This document shows, piece after piece, positions 1-8,793 of a stretch of DNA of 41,208 nt (position 1 is its first letter; each line of letters begins with the position of its first letter). Below the pieces are notes generated by a model. That model was given only the letters and a program-made list of their open reading frames with translations, made no database searches and was not told the DNA's origin. Origin of the DNA: Acidobacteriota bacterium (GTDB lineage: Bacteria > Actinomycetota > Actinomycetes > Actinomycetales > Microbacteriaceae). Location: positions 55,848-97,055 of the forward strand of contig JABBOD010000004.1 of the NCBI GenBank assembly GCA_019351995.1, in the 5' to 3' direction. Position numbers and translations under genes: made by a program.

Positions 1-711
1 GTCGTGCTCGACAGCCGTGGCGCGGCGACTCTCAGCGAGAATGTCGAGATCATCGTCGGTGACGGCGCGCACATCACGGTCGTGAGCCTGCAGGAATGGG
101 ACGCACCGGCTCTGCATCTCGCCAGCCATTTCGCACGCATCGGCCGCAACGCGCAACTCACGCACTTCGTGGTCTCGCTCGGCGGCAGCGTCGTGCGTGT
201 CAACCCCTCGGCGCATCTCGCAGAAGATGGGGCAGACGTCGAACTGTTCGGGGTCTACTTTGCGGACGCCGACCAGCACCTCGAGCAGCGAGTCTATGTG
301 CACCACGACGCGCCGCACACGCGCAGCCGCGTCACATACAAGGGTGCGCTCAATGGACACGGCGCCCGCACCGTCTGGGTCGGGGACGTGTTGATCGCGC
401 CCTCAGCGCCCGGCACGGACAGCTACGAACAGAACCGCAATCTCGTCCTCAGCGAAGGGACGCGCGCCGACAGCATCCCGAACCTCGAGATCCAGACCGG
501 CGACATCGTCGGCGCTGGTCACGCCAGCGCCACCGGTCGTTTCGACGACGAGCACCTGTTCTATCTGCAGTCCCGCGGGATCACCGAAGAAGAGGCGCGA
601 CGGCTCGTCGTGCTCGGCTTCCTCAGCGAGATCGTGCAGAAGATCGGCGAGCCCACCCTGGAACTGCGGCTGCTCGCCGCGCTCGAAGCGGAACTGGGAG
701 CGGTCACGTGA
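1..711 (+). CDS. sufD: Fe-S cluster assembly protein SufD (3' part, start outside window)
   Basis: This is the C-terminal 236 residues or so of a SufD scaffold protein. The reading frame is open from the first base, so the true start lies upstream; family members are close to 400 residues. SufD pairs with SufB and SufC as the scaffold on which Fe-S clusters are built in the cytoplasm. The visible part carries the conserved right-handed beta-helix stretch: GALNG, then QNRNLVLSEG, RADSIPNLEIQTGDI, GAGHASATG and the LFYLQSRGI motif near the end. The stop overlaps the start of the Rieske gene in a GTGA arrangement (708-711), and sufC follows, so sufD, ferredoxin and sufC are translationally coupled. 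sufB is expected just upstream, outside the window. Assignment to SufD rather than SufB rests on gene order and on the short C-terminal region. Confidence 0.93.
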   Translation, partial: VVLDSRGAATLSENVEIIVGDGAHITVVSLQEWDAPALHLASHFARIGRNAQLTHFVVSLGGSVVRVNPSAHLAEDGADVELFGVYFADADQHLEQRVYVHHDAPHTRSRVTYKGALNGHGARTVWVGDVLIAPSAPGTDSYEQNRNLVLSEGTRADSIPNLEIQTGDIVGAGHASATGRFDDEHLFYLQSRGITEEEARRLVVLGFLSEIVQKIGEPTLELRLLAALEAELGAVT

Positions 712-1034
712 GCCGCGAGAAGCTCTTCCCGCTCAGCGAGCTCTCTCCCGGGAGCGCCAAGAAGGTCGTCATTGACGGGATCGCGATCGCGGTCGTCCGT
801 GACTCGGCCGGCGCAGTGCACGCTCTCGGCGACACGTGCACCCACGGCGACATCTCGCTCAGTGAGGGTTTCGTCGAAGACGAAACGCTCGAATGCTGGG
901 CCCACGGCTCCGCCTTCGGCCTCAACGATGGCAAGCCTCGCAATCTCCCGGCATATGAACCGGTCCCCGTCTTCGCGGTCGAGATCATCGACGGCGACAT
1001 CTACGTCGACGCATCAAAGGACATCACGACATGA
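708..1034 (+). CDS. Rieske [2Fe-2S] ferredoxin of the SUF operon
   Basis: A 108-residue small Rieske protein, of the kind often labelled non-heme iron oxygenase ferredoxin subunit. It shows the full cluster-binding pattern: C44-T-H46 and, 16 residues on, C63-W-A-H66. Such a gene sits between sufD and sufC in many actinobacterial SUF operons. Its exact job there is not established; electron delivery for cluster assembly is an inference. The GTG start at 708 overlaps the sufD stop, and its own stop overlaps the sufC ATG (1031-1034), so it is locked into the operon. No oxygenase large subunit is nearby, which argues against a role in aromatic ring oxidation despite the usual product name. Confidence 0.93.
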   Translation: MSREKLFPLSELSPGSAKKVVIDGIAIAVVRDSAGAVHALGDTCTHGDISLSEGFVEDETLECWAHGSAFGLNDGKPRNLPAYEPVPVFAVEIIDGDIYVDASKDITT

Positions 1035-1798
1035 GCACACTGAAGATCACCGACCTCAAGGTCAGCATCGAGACCGACCAGGGCACCAAGCAGATTCTCA
1101 AAGGCGTGGACCTGACGATCAACGAGGGCGAGATCCACGCGGTCATGGGGCCGAATGGGTCGGGCAAGTCCACCCTGGCGTACACGATCGCCGGACACCC
1201 CCGCTACAAGGTGGAGGGCGGGTCGATCGAACTCGACGGCGAGGATGTGCTCGCGATGAGTGTGGACGCCCGCGCCCGGGCCGGCCTGTTCCTCGCCATG
1301 CAGTACCCGGTCGAGATCCCCGGCGTCACGGTGTCGAACTTCCTCCGCACTGCCAAGACCGCGATCACCGGAGAAGCACCCCCTATCCGCCCGTGGACCA
1401 GCACGGTCCGCGAGTCGATGAAGAACCTCCGCATGGACTCGGAGTTCGCGGCTCGCAACGTCAACGAGGGTTTCTCGGGCGGCGAGAAGAAGCGCCATGA
1501 AATCCTGCAACTCGAGCTGCTGCAGCCCAAGTTCGCCGTGCTCGACGAGACGGACTCCGGCCTGGATGTCGACGCGCTGAAGATCGTGTCGGAGGGCGTG
1601 AACCGCGCTCACGACAGCACGGGCCTCGGCATCCTGCTGATCACCCACTACACGCGGATCCTGCGATACATCACGCCCGACTTCGTGCACGTGTTCGTCG
1701 ACGGCCGCGTGGCTGAAGAAGGCGGCGCCGAACTGGCCGACCGGCTCGAAAACGAGGGCTACGATCGCTTCGTCGTCGACCAGCCCGCTGGTGCATGA
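1031..1798 (+). CDS. sufC: Fe-S cluster assembly ATPase SufC
   Basis: A 255-residue ABC-type ATPase without membrane segments, the ATPase partner of the SufBD scaffold. Walker A is GPNGSGKST at residues 40-48. The signature FSGGEKKRHEILQL and the SufC-type Walker B with LDETDSGLD identify it as SufC rather than a transporter subunit. The length matches the family. The ATG overlaps the ferredoxin stop in an ATGA, giving coupled translation. No cysteine desulfurase (sufS) or sufU follows it; the next gene is the SufT-like factor 17 bp on. ATP hydrolysis by SufC is known in the family to drive conformational change of SufBD during cluster assembly. Confidence 0.97.
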   Translation: MSTLKITDLKVSIETDQGTKQILKGVDLTINEGEIHAVMGPNGSGKSTLAYTIAGHPRYKVEGGSIELDGEDVLAMSVDARARAGLFLAMQYPVEIPGVTVSNFLRTAKTAITGEAPPIRPWTSTVRESMKNLRMDSEFAARNVNEGFSGGEKKRHEILQLELLQPKFAVLDETDSGLDVDALKIVSEGVNRAHDSTGLGILLITHYTRILRYITPDFVHVFVDGRVAEEGGAELADRLENEGYDRFVVDQPAGA

Positions 1799-1803
1799 GC
1801 GCG

Positions 1804-1815
1804 TAGCCTGAGATC
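1804..1815 (+). promoter_or_regulatory. Leaderless-type -10 element for the sufT-like gene
   Basis: TAGCCT at 1804-1809 ends 6 nt before the ATG at 1816. No Shine-Dalgarno sequence is visible in the 17-bp gap after sufC. This spacing is what is expected if transcription starts on the A of the ATG, so the downstream gene may have its own leaderless transcript besides read-through from sufC. Confidence 0.5.
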
Positions 1816-2145
1816 ATGCCTGTCGCTCTCGAACCGCAACTCTTCGACAAGATCGAAGAGAGCCTCAAGGACGTCATCGACCCCGAGCTGGGCGTCAACG
1901 TCGTCGATCTGGGGCTGATCTATGACCTGGCATGGGACGACGAGAACGATGCCCTCGTCATCTCCATGACCCTCACCTCGGCCGGCTGCCCGTTGACCGA
2001 CGTCATTGAGGAGCAGATCGGCCAAGCTCTCGATGGGATCGTCGAACGCTTCCGTCTGAACTGGATTTGGATGCCGCCGTGGGGTCCCGAGCGGATCAGC
2101 GACGACGGACGCGACATGATGCGCGCGATTGGCTTCAGCATCTGA
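1816..2145 (+). CDS. Metal-sulfur cluster assembly factor (MIP18/DUF59, SufT-like)
   Basis: A 109-residue protein of the MIP18/DUF59 family, which helps Fe-S cluster maturation or delivery. Family landmarks are DPELGVNVVDLGLIYD at residues 22-37, the reactive cysteine in TSAGCPL (C58), and the C-terminal PPWGPERISDDGR stretch followed by the typical aromatic end. It is the last gene of the SUF cluster and the next gene is convergent, so the operon ends here. The name sufT is used for relatives in SUF operons; I leave the symbol blank because DUF59 members also occur as paaD and in other settings. Start at 1816 is supported by length and by the -10 element placed 6 nt upstream. Confidence 0.93.
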   Translation: MPVALEPQLFDKIEESLKDVIDPELGVNVVDLGLIYDLAWDDENDALVISMTLTSAGCPLTDVIEEQIGQALDGIVERFRLNWIWMPPWGPERISDDGRDMMRAIGFSI

Positions 2146-2222
2146 CAGCCCCGACCGGCCGTGAGCGCAGATCACGCCGCCGGAGGTGGATCGGCTTCGG
2201 CAGCTGAGACTCGTCGACCGCA

Positions 2223-3563
2223 CTAACCGGCCAGCAGCTCGCTGAGAGCGAGGCTTTTGCTCGCGAGTCGCCGTGGGGCAGGATCCGCGTGTCCGGGTGG
2301 TGGAATGAGCCAGTACTCGGATCCGCTCTCTCCTCGCCGTTCGACTTCCCAGTGATGGTCGTGCAGGAGGAGGTGGTGGTGCTTGCACAAGAGAATTCCG
2401 TCCGCGACGTCGGTGCGGCCACCGTCTCGTTTCCAGTGATTGATGTGATGGGCTTCAGTCCACGAGGGTGGCCGCTCGCAGCGGGTCCACATGCACCCGC
2501 CATCTCGCTCGCTCAACGCGGTTCGTTGTCGCGGCGTGAACAGTCGTCGTTCGCGGCCGACATCGAGTGGCTGACCGTGCTGGTCGAAGACGACCGGAAC
2601 AACGCCTTGGGCGCAGGCGATCCGTTCGACGGTTTCGATCGAGACGGCGAGCTGACCTCGTTGGAGGCGTCCATGTCCGGTGCGGGCGCGGAGTTCGCGT
2701 TCGGTGATGGTGACCCGCACCGCGGGGGCGCCGAGGCCGAGCAACTCGGCGGGGTGCACATCGGCTCCGGCGGTGATGAGCCCGAAGATGACGTCCGAGG
2801 CGAGTTGTTCAGGGCTGCGTGGGTCGTCGGCGATGCGTTGCATGCGCTCTTCGTCAGTGCCGAAGCGAGGTCCCCCGAGCTTCGGTGAGGTGGCCCGGTC
2901 GCAGATCTCCGCGAGGACGGATCCGTCAACGGGATCCAGCTGCCACACGGCTCGAACGTTTCCGTCGCGGAGCCGATGGAGTCTGAAGGATCTCGCGTCG
3001 CGGTCGGCCCGTTCTCTGTCGATGATGCCGTCGGCATCCAAGTCGTCGCGCATGTGACGCGCTCGTGTGAACAGCTGGTCCGCATCCAGGGAGGTGGCCT
3101 GAGCAGCCAGCCGGACGGCGGCAGCCGCAAGGGATTCGGCAGTCACTCCCTCGCGAGGCTCACCGAGCCCGGCACGGATCGCATCGGCGGCATCGGTCGA
3201 GACGGTTCCATCGGCGATCTTCGTCGAGAGGACATCGAGCCAGGGGTGTGACTGCTCGAGCACGCCGATTCGAACGACTTGGCCGACGTCACGCGCGGTC
3301 GCCCCGGTGATCGACTGGATCAGCTTCGCCGGAGTACGGTGCCCCAGCCTCTGCGAGATGCCGTCATGGCCGAGCTCGGGTGCGGAGCGCCGAGCAACTT
3401 CACCCGCCAGTACGGCCGACTGTGCGCGTGCGAGTCGTTGGTTCCGGGCCGACTGGCCCACCAAGTCCAGCAAGCTGCTCTCGCTCAGCGAGCTGAGATC
3501 ATCCAGCCGTACAGCCTCGAGCGCCCGCGTGGCGGGCGTCAGGGGGGTGTCGGTGGGAGCCAT
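2223..3563 (-). CDS. DUF222 / 13E12-family HNH endonuclease
   Basis: A 446-residue protein with a long helical N-terminal DUF222 region (roughly residues 25-340) and a C-terminal HNH nuclease module (roughly 350-410). The nuclease shows the paired C-x4-C in CMWTRCERP, the catalytic HHINHW segment, and C-x2-HH in CKHHHLLLH, so the metal-binding and catalytic residues are intact. Relatives form the multi-copy REP13E12 group in mycobacteria; their substrate is not well defined. An SOS box lies 17 bp upstream of the start (3581-3596), which fits the known LexA control of several mycobacterial 13E12 genes. The gene is convergent with the SUF operon and lies downstream of bioY on the same strand with a 138-bp gap. 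I see no repeats or transposition genes around it. Confidence 0.95.
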   Translation of the reverse strand: MAPTDTPLTPATRALEAVRLDDLSSLSESSLLDLVGQSARNQRLARAQSAVLAGEVARRSAPELGHDGISQRLGHRTPAKLIQSITGATARDVGQVVRIGVLEQSHPWLDVLSTKIADGTVSTDAADAIRAGLGEPREGVTAESLAAAAVRLAAQATSLDADQLFTRARHMRDDLDADGIIDRERADRDARSFRLHRLRDGNVRAVWQLDPVDGSVLAEICDRATSPKLGGPRFGTDEERMQRIADDPRSPEQLASDVIFGLITAGADVHPAELLGLGAPAVRVTITERELRARTGHGRLQRGQLAVSIETVERIACAQGVVPVVFDQHGQPLDVGRERRLFTPRQRTALSERDGGCMWTRCERPPSWTEAHHINHWKRDGGRTDVADGILLCKHHHLLLHDHHWEVERRGESGSEYWLIPPPGHADPAPRRLASKSLALSELLAG

Positions 3564-3580
3564 AGCTCGATTTTCTCAGA

Positions 3581-3596
3581 TCGAACATATGTTCGG
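3581..3596 (-). promoter_or_regulatory. SOS (LexA) box upstream of the HNH endonuclease
   Basis: TCGAACATATGTTCGG matches the actinobacterial/Gram-positive LexA site TCGAAC-N4-GTTCGA with one mismatch in the last position. It is nearly palindromic and sits 17 bp before the ATG of the minus-strand HNH gene. The same 16-mer with a perfect end occurs before imuA at 36579. The overlapping TATGTT could serve as the -10 that LexA occludes. Confidence 0.85.
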
Positions 3597-3701
3597 CAGG
3601 AGAAGATCTTTGAGTTTCAGGACCTGTGGGGGAGAGGACCCCGGGCGAACTGAGCCGCCTCAGGAGCGACTCGGTCCCGCGGTCCTGGCAAGCCGAGGCC
3701 G

Positions 3702-4337
3702 TCAGCTGTCGCGACGGCGCTCCGCCAACTTGTCGGCACCCCGCCACCCGAGCGGGAGCAACCCGGCCGCGATGACCGCCTTGATGATGCCGCCGATGAC
3801 GAACGGGTAGAAGCCGGCGATCAACACGGACTGCAGGTCGTTCGCAGCGCCGTGTGTTCCCAGGAAGACCGCGAGCCACGGCAGGCCGATCGCGAAGACG
3901 GCGAGGGACCCGGCGGCGAAGGTGGCCAGCGCCTTCAGGACTTTGCGGTCCCAGGCTCGCTCGGCGAGCCACCCCACGAGCGCGGCCGACAGGACGAAGC
4001 CGATGACGTATCCGAAGCTGGCCGTGCTCACGGACGCGAGTCCGGAGGTGTGGCTCCCGTCGGCATTCGGCGCGTATACCGGCAGCCCGACCAGACCGAG
4101 CACGGCGTAAAGCAGCAACGAGAGCCCACCGCGAGCCGCGCCCAAGGTGGACCCGACCAGCAGCACCGCGAGGGTCTGACCGGTGATCGGAACCGGGTAG
4201 AGAGGGACGCTGAGCTGAGCCAGGATCGTCACGAACGCGGCACCGGCGACGACGAGCACGATGTCGAGAGCGAGGGTGCGGGCAAAAACGCGGTCAGCGA
4301 GGACCAGACGGCGGGGGCTGGGTGCGAGAGTCGTCAT
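3702..4337 (-). CDS. bioY: Biotin transporter substrate-binding component BioY
   Basis: A 211-residue integral membrane protein of the BioY family, the biotin-binding S-component of ECF-type uptake. About six hydrophobic segments are visible, along with the family motif around PVPITGQTLAVLL near residues 48-60. The ATG at 4337 is chosen over an in-frame start at 4391 because AAGGA lies 6 nt before it and the extra N-terminal residues are not hydrophobic or conserved-looking. No bioM/bioN (EcfA/EcfT) genes are adjacent. The neighbouring ABC-F gene is a soluble twin ATPase and not its energizing unit. BioY is therefore either solitary or uses a shared ECF module encoded elsewhere. Confidence 0.95.
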   Translation of the reverse strand: MTTLAPSPRRLVLADRVFARTLALDIVLVVAGAAFVTILAQLSVPLYPVPITGQTLAVLLVGSTLGAARGGLSLLLYAVLGLVGLPVYAPNADGSHTSGLASVSTASFGYVIGFVLSAALVGWLAERAWDRKVLKALATFAAGSLAVFAIGLPWLAVFLGTHGAANDLQSVLIAGFYPFVIGGIIKAVIAAGLLPLGWRGADKLAERRRDS

Positions 4338-4400
4338 AGGGATTCCTTGTTCGTCGTCGAGCGGATCGGGGAGGCGCGGAATGACAGACACATCCCTCCG

Positions 4401-4411
4401 GTTAGACTAAC
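4401..4411. promoter_or_regulatory. Symmetric, probably bidirectional -10 between bioY and the ABC-F gene
   Basis: The palindrome GTTAGACTAAC places TAGACT on the plus strand (4403-4408) and TAGTCT on the minus strand (4404-4409), almost base for base on top of each other. On the plus side ATGACA (4381-4386) lies 16 bp upstream as a good -35 match. On the minus side the -35 is weak. Starts here would give leaders of roughly 60-70 nt for both genes, each of which has a Shine-Dalgarno sequence. The palindrome could alternatively be an operator. Confidence 0.45.
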
Positions 4412-4483
4412 GGGCTGGCCCACTCGGGCCGTTGTCGCCATCCTCCAAAGTCGCAGCCATTCCCTCGAAAGGGGTCGTTCGCC

Positions 4484-6082
<1,599 letters not shown>

Positions 6083-6108
6083 CGCTGCCAGAGCCGTCAC
6101 GGCATGGG

Positions 6109-6993
6109 TCAGCGGATGCCGGCCTCGTCGAGGATGGCATCCTCGGCATCCGTGTCGGAGCTCCGAATGCGCGGGGCGCGCGCCGCTGCTTGCTCCTCCG
6201 CCGGCAGCGCCGTGATCCGCCGCTCACGCCGGAACGCCCAGAAGAGTCCGAAGAACGCCAACAGGGCGAACGCGATCCACTGGATGGCGTAGGAGAGATG
6301 CGGCCCCTGGTCGGGGATCGGCTCTTGGACGGCTCGCGGGCGCGTCACCGTCGCGGGAGATTCGGTATCCAACAGGCCGTACGCCCCGACATAGGTGCGG
6401 GATGACGTGCCGGTGAGCTGTGCGATGGTCGGGACGTTGATCGAGGAAATCTGGCCGTGGGGGGCCGTTCGCCCCGGGAGCACCGGCTCGCTCTGCTGCA
6501 GCCGGGCAACAACGGTCACCTCGCCGGAGGGTGCCGCCGGGATCACGTCAGGGGTGTCCTGCTTGGTGCCGATCGACAGCCAGCCGCGATCGACGATGAA
6601 CACCTTGCCGTCGTCGAGCTGGAACGGAACCAGCACCTCGAAACCCGGGTTCGCGTTGTACGGCCGGTTGCGCGCGAGCAGTTGGTGATCGCGGAGATAG
6701 TGTCCGCGCAGTTCGATCGGACGCCACGCTTCGCCGGCCGTCCAGGAGCCGAGCGTTGGAAGCAGTTCATTCACCCCGACGGGGGCAGCCTGATAGTTCT
6801 CGGTGACCAGGTTGCCCTGGGCGATGGTCTCGGCACGACGCGCCCACTGCCACCAGGAGAGCAGGCCGCAGGCGATCGCGAACACGATGACCAGAGCGAG
6901 ATATGCGCCCCAGCGGCGAACTCCGGTTGGCACGGTCTCCGACGTGGTCGCGGCCTCTGCCGGCGACGCTGACGAGTTCTCCACCGCGCTCAC
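6109..6993 (-). CDS. SURF1 family cytochrome oxidase assembly protein
   Basis: A 294-residue SURF1-like protein, a membrane factor for assembly of heme-copper oxidases. It has one N-terminal membrane segment (about residues 26-46, followed by WWQW), a large extracytoplasmic domain with VDRGWL in the middle, and a C-terminal membrane segment (LSYAIQWIAFALLAFFGLFW) followed by basic residues. This two-helix topology is typical. The frame is open further upstream, but the GTG at 6993 overlaps the stop of the preceding small gene in a GTGA and gives the expected length, so I use it. It is the last gene of the overlapping operon DUF3099, small Cys/His protein, SURF1. Confidence 0.93.
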   Translation of the reverse strand: MSAVENSSASPAEAATTSETVPTGVRRWGAYLALVIVFAIACGLLSWWQWARRAETIAQGNLVTENYQAAPVGVNELLPTLGSWTAGEAWRPIELRGHYLRDHQLLARNRPYNANPGFEVLVPFQLDDGKVFIVDRGWLSIGTKQDTPDVIPAAPSGEVTVVARLQQSEPVLPGRTAPHGQISSINVPTIAQLTGTSSRTYVGAYGLLDTESPATVTRPRAVQEPIPDQGPHLSYAIQWIAFALLAFFGLFWAFRRERRITALPAEEQAAARAPRIRSSDTDAEDAILDEAGIR

Positions 6994-7223
6994 GCCGGAT
7001 CCGGCACGCTCTCGGCCACGACGTCGAGCGGTGTGACCACGACCGGGAAGCCGCGCGAACTCAGGTAGCCGGTGAGGTGACCGCGGTGGACGCCACAACT
7101 GAGCCAGACCTTGACCCGCTCCACCGTGTGGATGCGGGGGTTGCGCCAGTTGATCCGCCACTGCGCCTGCTCGGTGCAGCCCGCCGACGAGCAGCGGACA
7201 CCCGTCTCACCGAAGCCGATCAC
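6990..7223 (-). CDS. Small conserved protein with Cys/His metal-binding pattern
   Basis: A 77-residue protein between DUF3099 and SURF1, overlapping both neighbours by 4 bp. It contains C-x4-C in CSSAGC near the N terminus, a WRINWRNPRIH stretch and a later C-x2-H (CGVH), which together could bind one zinc ion. I recall similar small actinobacterial proteins with this layout, sometimes carrying the misleading label acetone carboxylase, but no function is known to me. Tight translational coupling with a cytochrome-oxidase assembly factor suggests, only by context, a role in the same process. Confidence 0.85.
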   Translation of the reverse strand: MIGFGETGVRCSSAGCTEQAQWRINWRNPRIHTVERVKVWLSCGVHRGHLTGYLSSRGFPVVVTPLDVVAESVPDPA

Positions 7224-7510
7224 GCGGCGTTACCGGTCGTGTCCGGCTTGGTCACCCGCATGACAGCGCCGGGCCGTTGGACCGTTGGCCGCGGATTCTG
7301 CTGAACGCTGTTCGCGACCACGACGGCGAAGTAGGGAAGGAAGATGGCGCCGGCGGCCGGGATGAGGATCCACCACCCGTGCACCAGCAGGCAGGCGATG
7401 ATGCACAGCACGCGGACGGCCTGGGTGATGGCGTACTTGATCATCCGGGAACGCCGCTCGGCGTCAGGCGACGGAGGCAGTTCGGTGATCGCTAAGGACT
7501 TGGTTCGCAT
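7220..7510 (-). CDS. DUF3099 membrane protein
   Basis: A 96-residue protein with two adjacent hydrophobic helices (about residues 29-69), a short basic segment before them and a polar tail. This is the layout of the actinobacterial DUF3099 family, whose function is unknown. Its stop overlaps the next ATG (ATGA, 7220-7223). It is the first gene of the SURF1 operon and is divergent from fabG with a 63-bp gap. A TAGGCT element (minus strand, 7523-7528) lies 12 nt before the start and would give a leader of only a few bases. Confidence 0.9.
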   Translation of the reverse strand: MRTKSLAITELPPSPDAERRSRMIKYAITQAVRVLCIIACLLVHGWWILIPAAGAIFLPYFAVVVANSVQQNPRPTVQRPGAVMRVTKPDTTGNAA

Positions 7511-7559
7511 GGGGTATGAGCAAGCCTACGCTCGCATTCCGAGCTTCGCCCCCTCTCGA

Positions 7560-7573
7560 TAGGGTGGACCACC
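7560..7573 (+). promoter_or_regulatory. Leaderless-type -10 element for fabG
   Basis: TAGGGT at 7560-7565 ends 8 nt before the ATG at 7574. There is no convincing Shine-Dalgarno sequence. Transcription would begin at or within a base or two of the start codon. Confidence 0.45.
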
Positions 7574-8284
7574 ATGAGCACCCCCCGTACCGTTCTGATC
7601 ACCGGCGGAAACCGCGGCATCGGCTTTTCCGTCGCCGAAGAATTCGTCGCAGCGGGGTACCGCGTCGCGGTCACCGCCCGCTCCGGCGAGGGGCCGGCTG
7701 GCAGCCTGACCGTCCGAGCGGATGTCACCGATGTCGCCGCGCTCGATGCGGCATTCTCCGAGGTGGAGGAGAAGCTCGGTCCGGTCGAGATCGTGGTCGC
7801 GAACGCGGGAATCACCCGCGACATGCTGCTGCTGCGGATGACCGCTGAAGACTTTGACGCCGTTGTGGAGACGAATCTGGGCGGCGCGTTTCGCGTCGTG
7901 AAGCGTGCCTCCAAGGGAATGCTGAAGGCTCGATTCGGCCGCATCATCCTGGTCTCGAGCGTGGTGGGCTTGTTGGGTGGCGCCGGGCAGGTGAACTACT
8001 CGGCATCGAAGGCCGGTCTGATCGGGATGGCGCGCTCGATCACCCGCGAGCTGGGCAGCCGCGGTATTACCGCGAACGTTGTTGCACCTGGGTTCATCGA
8101 AACCGACATGACGGCCGAGCTGCCGGAGGCGCAGCGGGCCGAATACCAGAAGTCGATCCCGGCCGGACGATTCGCCAGCGCCTCGGAGGTCGCCAAGGTG
8201 ATCGTCTGGCTTGCCGGGGATGACGCCGCCTACATCTCAGGCGCGGTCATCCCGGTCGACGGCGGGCTGGGAATGGGCCACTAG
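7574..8284 (+). CDS. fabG: 3-oxoacyl-ACP reductase FabG (MabA-like SDR)
   Basis: A 236-residue short-chain dehydrogenase/reductase. The NADPH-binding loop is GGNRGIG (11-17), NAG follows at 77-79, and the catalytic set N101, S129, Y142 and K146 (YSASK) is complete. The sequence resembles the MabA/FabG1 group, which reduces 3-oxoacyl-ACP in fatty-acid elongation. In mycobacteria the next gene is inhA; here the following gene is convergent, so no enoyl reductase is linked. It ends VDGGLGMGH, typical of FabG. SDR specificity cannot be proven from motifs, but the overall similarity makes FabG the best call. Confidence 0.92.
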   Translation: MSTPRTVLITGGNRGIGFSVAEEFVAAGYRVAVTARSGEGPAGSLTVRADVTDVAALDAAFSEVEEKLGPVEIVVANAGITRDMLLLRMTAEDFDAVVETNLGGAFRVVKRASKGMLKARFGRIILVSSVVGLLGGAGQVNYSASKAGLIGMARSITRELGSRGITANVVAPGFIETDMTAELPEAQRAEYQKSIPAGRFASASEVAKVIVWLAGDDAAYISGAVIPVDGGLGMGH

Positions 8285-8310
8285 CTCGGGCGCCAGGAGC
8301 TGGTGGGCGC

Positions 8311-8793
8311 TCAGCGCACCATGCGCACGACGCTAATCGGCGTCCGCACCAGCACGTGGTTCTCGGTGTGCCCGTCGAGTTCGAAGCGGTTCCGACGGTA
8401 GAAGGCCCGCGCGCGCGGGTTGTCGGCGGCCACCGTGAGGAACGCGGGGGAGTCGCCGATCGCGGCCTCGAGAAGCCTCTGGCCTGCTCCCGAGCCGTGC
8501 TGGGCGGCGAGAACGTAGAGGCCACTCAGCTCACGTGGACGCGGCGCGTCATCCCCACCGACCCTGGTCGACGCGAAACCCACGATCTGACCGTCGATGG
8601 TCGCCACCCACACCACGGGCTCACCGACCGCGACAAGAGCTGCCCACCGATCGCGACGCCGGTCGACGGAAAGCCCATCGAGTTCACCGGGCTCGACCAG
8701 ATGCGAATACGTCTCCCGCCACGCCTGGATGTGCACGCGCGCGATGTCTGTCGCGTCCTCGACGACCGCGGGTCGCACCGCCGGAGGGTTCAT
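8311..8793 (-). CDS. GNAT family N-acetyltransferase
   Basis: A 160-residue single-domain GNAT protein. It has the N-terminal VEDATDIARVHIQAWRETY start typical of this group, a central strand IVGFASTRVGG, the acetyl-CoA loop around QHGSGAGQRLLEAA, and a late NPRARAFYRRNRFELDG segment. The acceptor substrate is unknown. Its ATG overlaps the serB stop (8790-8793), so the two are co-translated, but no functional link is obvious. Confidence 0.9.
   Translation of the reverse strand: MNPPAVRPAVVEDATDIARVHIQAWRETYSHLVEPGELDGLSVDRRRDRWAALVAVGEPVVWVATIDGQIVGFASTRVGGDDAPRPRELSGLYVLAAQHGSGAGQRLLEAAIGDSPAFLTVAADNPRARAFYRRNRFELDGHTENHVLVRTPISVVRMVR

Noticed and set aside
3597..3701. Search for a terminator or small gene between bioY and the HNH gene
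   Set aside because: Imperfect GC-rich repeats are present but no stem with a T run and no credible ORF.
4401..4411. Palindrome before bioY as a biotin-repressor operator (BirA or BioQ type)
   Set aside because: It is much shorter than a BirA operator and does not match the BioQ pattern I know; overlapping -10 hexamers explain it better.
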